From positions 1-8,466 of the forward strand of contig JAHZHK010000086.1 of the NCBI GenBank assembly GCA_019420325.1: a stretch of 8,466 bases of DNA, read 5' to 3'. Below, piece by piece: positions 6,674 to 8,466 of the stretch (position 1 is the stretch's first letter; each line of letters begins with the position of its first letter). Made by a program: the position numbers and the translations under genes. The notes beneath the pieces are model-generated. The model saw only the letters and a list, made by a program, of their open reading frames with translations, was not told where the DNA came from and ran no database searches. This DNA is from Coriobacteriaceae bacterium. Its GTDB lineage: Bacteria > Actinomycetota > Coriobacteriia > Coriobacteriales > UMGS124.

Positions 6674-7483
6674 ATGGCAGAAGAGAAGGCTGGAACCGTG
6701 TGCGCCGTTGAGGATTGCGACGAGCAGGCAGCGAACATCGCGGGCGATTGCGGTCGCAGCGCGAACGCGGAGTCCGCTCCTGCAGGCACTGAAGCGAAAG
6801 AGGCTGGAGCTGCCGTTATGACCGACGAGGAGCGCGAGGACCTTGCCCGCGTCCACGAGCAGCGCGCTTGGATGTATGGCCTGTTGTCGCGCCTGTATCG
6901 CGTGGAGGTCGACCCGGTCTTTCTCGATCAGCTGCGCGCCATGAGGTTCCCTGCCTCTACGGGCAACGACGCAATGGACGCGGGCTATCGCCTGCTTGCA
7001 GGTTACCTGGGTCGTGCGGATGCCGGCACGCTCACCGAGCTTGCGGTGGACTACGTGCGCGCCTTCATCGGCCACGGTATCGACGGCCATGCCGCCGCCT
7101 ACCCCTTCGAGAGCGTTTACACGAGCGCGAAACGTCTGATGATGCAGGGTGCTCGCGACGAGGTGCTTGCGCTCTACCGCGCCGAGGGCGTTGACAAGTC
7201 TGATGGTTGGAAAGACGGCGAGGACCACGTGGCGCTCGAGCTCGAGTTCATGAAGACGCTCGCCGAGCGTGCGGCCAAGTCCCTGCGCGAGGGCGACGAG
7301 GCCGAGGCCGCCCGCCTGCTCCAGGTGCAGCACGCCTTCCTCGACGACCACCTGCGCAAGTGGCTCCCCACGTTCGCGCGCGACATGGGCATCTTCGCCA
7401 AGACCGACCTCTACCTGGGCCTTGCCCGTCTTACCGCCGGCTTCCTCCAGGTAGAAGAGGAGTTCATGGCCGAAGTGGCGTAG
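6674..7483 (+). CDS. TorD/DmsD-family molybdoenzyme maturation chaperone
   Basis: The 269-residue protein has the all-helical TorD pattern: RAWMYGLLSRLY (64-75), DYVRAFIGHG (126-135), AAYPFESVY (141-149), DHVALELEFMKTL (184-196) and FLDDHLRKWLPTFARDM (222-238). TorD-family proteins bind the Tat signal of their molybdoenzyme, hold it for cofactor insertion and prevent early export; here the obvious client is the 977-residue subunit of the same operon. GGAG at 6664-6667 fits the ATG at 6674 (6-base spacer) better than the ATG at 6671. The first ~50 residues are an unusual extension with Cys10, Cys15 and Cys26. An internal ATG at 6818, preceded by GGAG at 6806-6809, would give a 221-residue protein closer to usual family length. 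The preceding 131-base gap holds only a weak hairpin (6585-6600). Confidence 0.9.
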   Translation: MAEEKAGTVCAVEDCDEQAANIAGDCGRSANAESAPAGTEAKEAGAAVMTDEEREDLARVHEQRAWMYGLLSRLYRVEVDPVFLDQLRAMRFPASTGNDAMDAGYRLLAGYLGRADAGTLTELAVDYVRAFIGHGIDGHAAAYPFESVYTSAKRLMMQGARDEVLALYRAEGVDKSDGWKDGEDHVALELEFMKTLAERAAKSLREGDEAEAARLLQVQHAFLDDHLRKWLPTFARDMGIFAKTDLYLGLARLTAGFLQVEEEFMAEVA

Positions 7484-7542
7484 GGTTTGGGGATTTGCTT
7501 GCGGAATCCATCGACCGGCGCGTGACTCGACGAGTTCGCGCG

Positions 7543-7728
7543 GCATGCCTGCTGTGCGCGGCGCGGTGAAGCTTGCGTGCTCCGTTTCGCTTTCAATCGG
7601 GTCTTACACGGGGGCGGCAGGGCAGATTGGCCTTGCCGCCCCCCGTTTTCAATGGTTCAAATGTATGTTAAATCATTAAAGTACCAGTTGGCGCATTTTT
7701 TAAAATTTCTGAAATGTATGTTAATTGA
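7543..7728. repeat. Long intergenic direct repeat, copy 2
   Basis: This is the second copy of the sequence at 8-222, in the same orientation, beginning about 60 bases after the chaperone stop. It shares the GCATGCCTGCTGTG start, the terminator hairpin, the ACCAGTTGGCGC block and the terminal CTGAAATGTATGTTAA. It lacks about 30 bases that in copy 1 carry the left inverted-repeat arm. Two ATGTATGTTAA cores remain, at 7661-7671 and 7714-7724, 53 bases apart. The two copies bracket the regulator and the complete reductase operon. Confidence 0.85.
7609..7649 (+). terminator. Rho-independent terminator of the reductase operon
   Basis: The stem pairs 7609-7623 (CGGGGGCGGCAGGGC) with 7629-7645 (GGCCTTGCCGCCCCCCG) around AGATT, followed by TTTT at 7646-7649. 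It ends the plus-strand operon 126 bases after the chaperone stop. Compared with copy 1 the stem keeps its pairing despite base changes (GTCG to GCCG), which supports a conserved terminator. The T-tract is shorter than in copy 1. Confidence 0.8.
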
Positions 7729-7964
7729 CTAAGACGAGGCAATTTTCTCTGCTCGTGGTCCCCGCCCCCTAGTCTGATGCCCCCAATTTGCCCCCTCCTT
7801 CCCAAAACTTTGCCCTAAGGGCAGTGGAAATTGGTACGCATCGTGTGGCTGAAGGTAGTTTCAGAAAGTTCCGCGCGTTCGATAATCCTTTTTGTCCGGT
7901 AAAGCCCGGCGGCCTCGCTATGCCGAGACTACTGTGCCGACATCATACGAGAGGGGAGAACGTC
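7725..7964 (+). promoter_or_regulatory. Upstream region of the cytochrome gene
   Basis: This 240-base stretch between the repeat and the cytochrome start has no supported gene. TTGACT at 7725-7730 matches a -35 well and directly abuts the last ATGTATGTTAA core, but the sequence 17 bases on (TCTGCT) is a poor -10. GATAAT at 7881-7886 is a good -10, with only weak -35 candidates around 7859-7865. TGCCCTAAGGGCA (7811-7823) is a perfect 13-bp palindrome and a possible operator. GAGGGGAG at 7950-7957 is the ribosome site for the ATG at 7965. Exact promoter position is uncertain. Confidence 0.4.
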
Positions 7965-8466
7965 ATGATCGCTACTCATCGGTTGCATGTGGTAACCGCC
8001 GCTTGTGCGACAACGCTGCTGGCAGGTGCCCTTGCCGCAGCTGCTTTTGGAGCGGGTGCGGCATCGGCGGAAAGTGCGGACACCTCGGCTTACACCGGCT
8101 CTGACGGCACGACGTACAACGTGCTTGACGTGCGCTCAGTCGGGTATTGCGCTCAAGGGCAAGGCTTACAGCAAGGATGGTCCGATTGTGACCGCGCTTG
8201 CCGATGGCCGCTTCGTGCAGCGCACGCCTGGCGAGAACATTTCGGCTGACTATGATGCCGAGGGCGCCTACTCGCACCCGGCCAAGAACGCGCTGTACAA
8301 CTGCGCCTACCTCAAGGCCGATGAGCGCGGGTGCAACGCCTGTCACGACGACCTGGGCGCCCTGCTCAACTCGTGCAGCTATGGCCACACCGACCTCACC
8401 AACAACATCGGCATCGACATCGACGTCCAGATGTGCATCGACTGCCATACCGTGGGCGAGGGATAC
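7965..8466 (+). pseudogene. Exported multihaem cytochrome c, frameshifted and cut by the window edge
   Basis: The frame opening at 7965 gives a clear Sec signal peptide: MIATHR, a hydrophobic Ala/Leu-rich core, then an ASA cleavage site near residue 35. It continues to about YNVLDVRSV, then runs out of phase and stops at 8247-8249. From about 8144 the +1 frame reads GIALKGKAYSKDGP and stays open to the window end, with two CxxCH haem-binding motifs, CNACH (8332-8346) and CIDCH (8434-8448). Removing one G from GGG at 8142-8144 joins signal peptide and haem domain into one frame. Intact, the protein would be an extracytoplasmic electron carrier of the kind that often partners flavin reductases in Eggerthellaceae. 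No good start exists for the haem frame alone. True pseudogene and sequencing error cannot be told apart here; the 3' end lies outside the window. Confidence 0.8.

Noticed and set aside
6593..7546. 317-residue minus-strand frame over the chaperone gene
   Set aside because: It is antisense to a recognisable TorD-family protein, and its low-complexity Ala/Leu/Val/Glu-rich composition is typical of shadow frames.
8143..8249. Out-of-phase tail of the 7965 frame as a genuine short protein end
   Set aside because: The alternative frame over the same bases carries two CxxCH haem motifs and cytochrome-like sequence, so the tail is a frameshift product.

Overview
The window (8466 bases, GC-rich, coding regions with mostly C/G-ending codons) looks like a respiratory accessory locus from a Coriobacteriia genome, most likely family Eggerthellaceae (Eggerthella, Gordonibacter, Slackia or Adlercreutzia type). 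This is inferred from the combination seen here: a polytopic membrane LuxR-type regulator, divergent from a Tat-exported molybdopterin reductase, with a four-cluster ferredoxin, a TorD-type chaperone and a multihaem cytochrome c. No species can be named from the sequence alone.

Layout. Bases 8-222 are copy 1 of a long intergenic repeat that contains a forward-strand terminator and AT-rich ATGTATGTTAA motifs. Bases 257-1867 (minus strand) encode a 536-residue LuxR-family regulator with about 12 membrane segments and a C-terminal helix-turn-helix. Bases 1868-2081 are the divergent control region, with a 23-bp near-perfect palindrome at 1936-1958. A plus-strand operon follows: catalytic molybdopterin subunit (2082-5015), [4Fe-4S] electron-transfer subunit (5015-5623, overlapping by one base), an unrecognised protein with two winged-helix-like halves (5775-6542), and a TorD-type maturation chaperone (6674-7483). 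Bases 7543-7728 are copy 2 of the long repeat, again with a terminator. A Sec-exported multihaem cytochrome c begins at 7965, carries an apparent +1 frameshift near 8142-8144, and runs off the right edge.

How it fits together. The regulator probably senses a small molecule through its membrane domain and switches on the divergent reductase operon. The chaperone would handle cofactor loading and Tat quality control of the catalytic subunit, which then works outside the cytoplasmic membrane with the ferredoxin subunit. No NrfD/DmsC-type membrane anchor is encoded in this operon, so the route of electrons from the quinone pool is not explained by the window. The catalytic subunit resembles the large Eggerthellaceae group that includes the catechol dehydroxylases. 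Its substrate cannot be read from the sequence.

The most unusual features are the ~190-215 bp direct repeat flanking the whole regulator-reductase module, the 19-bp perfect inverted repeat inside copy 1, the helically phased ATGTATGTTAA sites, the tandem-domain protein of unknown function inside the operon, and the broken cytochrome reading frame.
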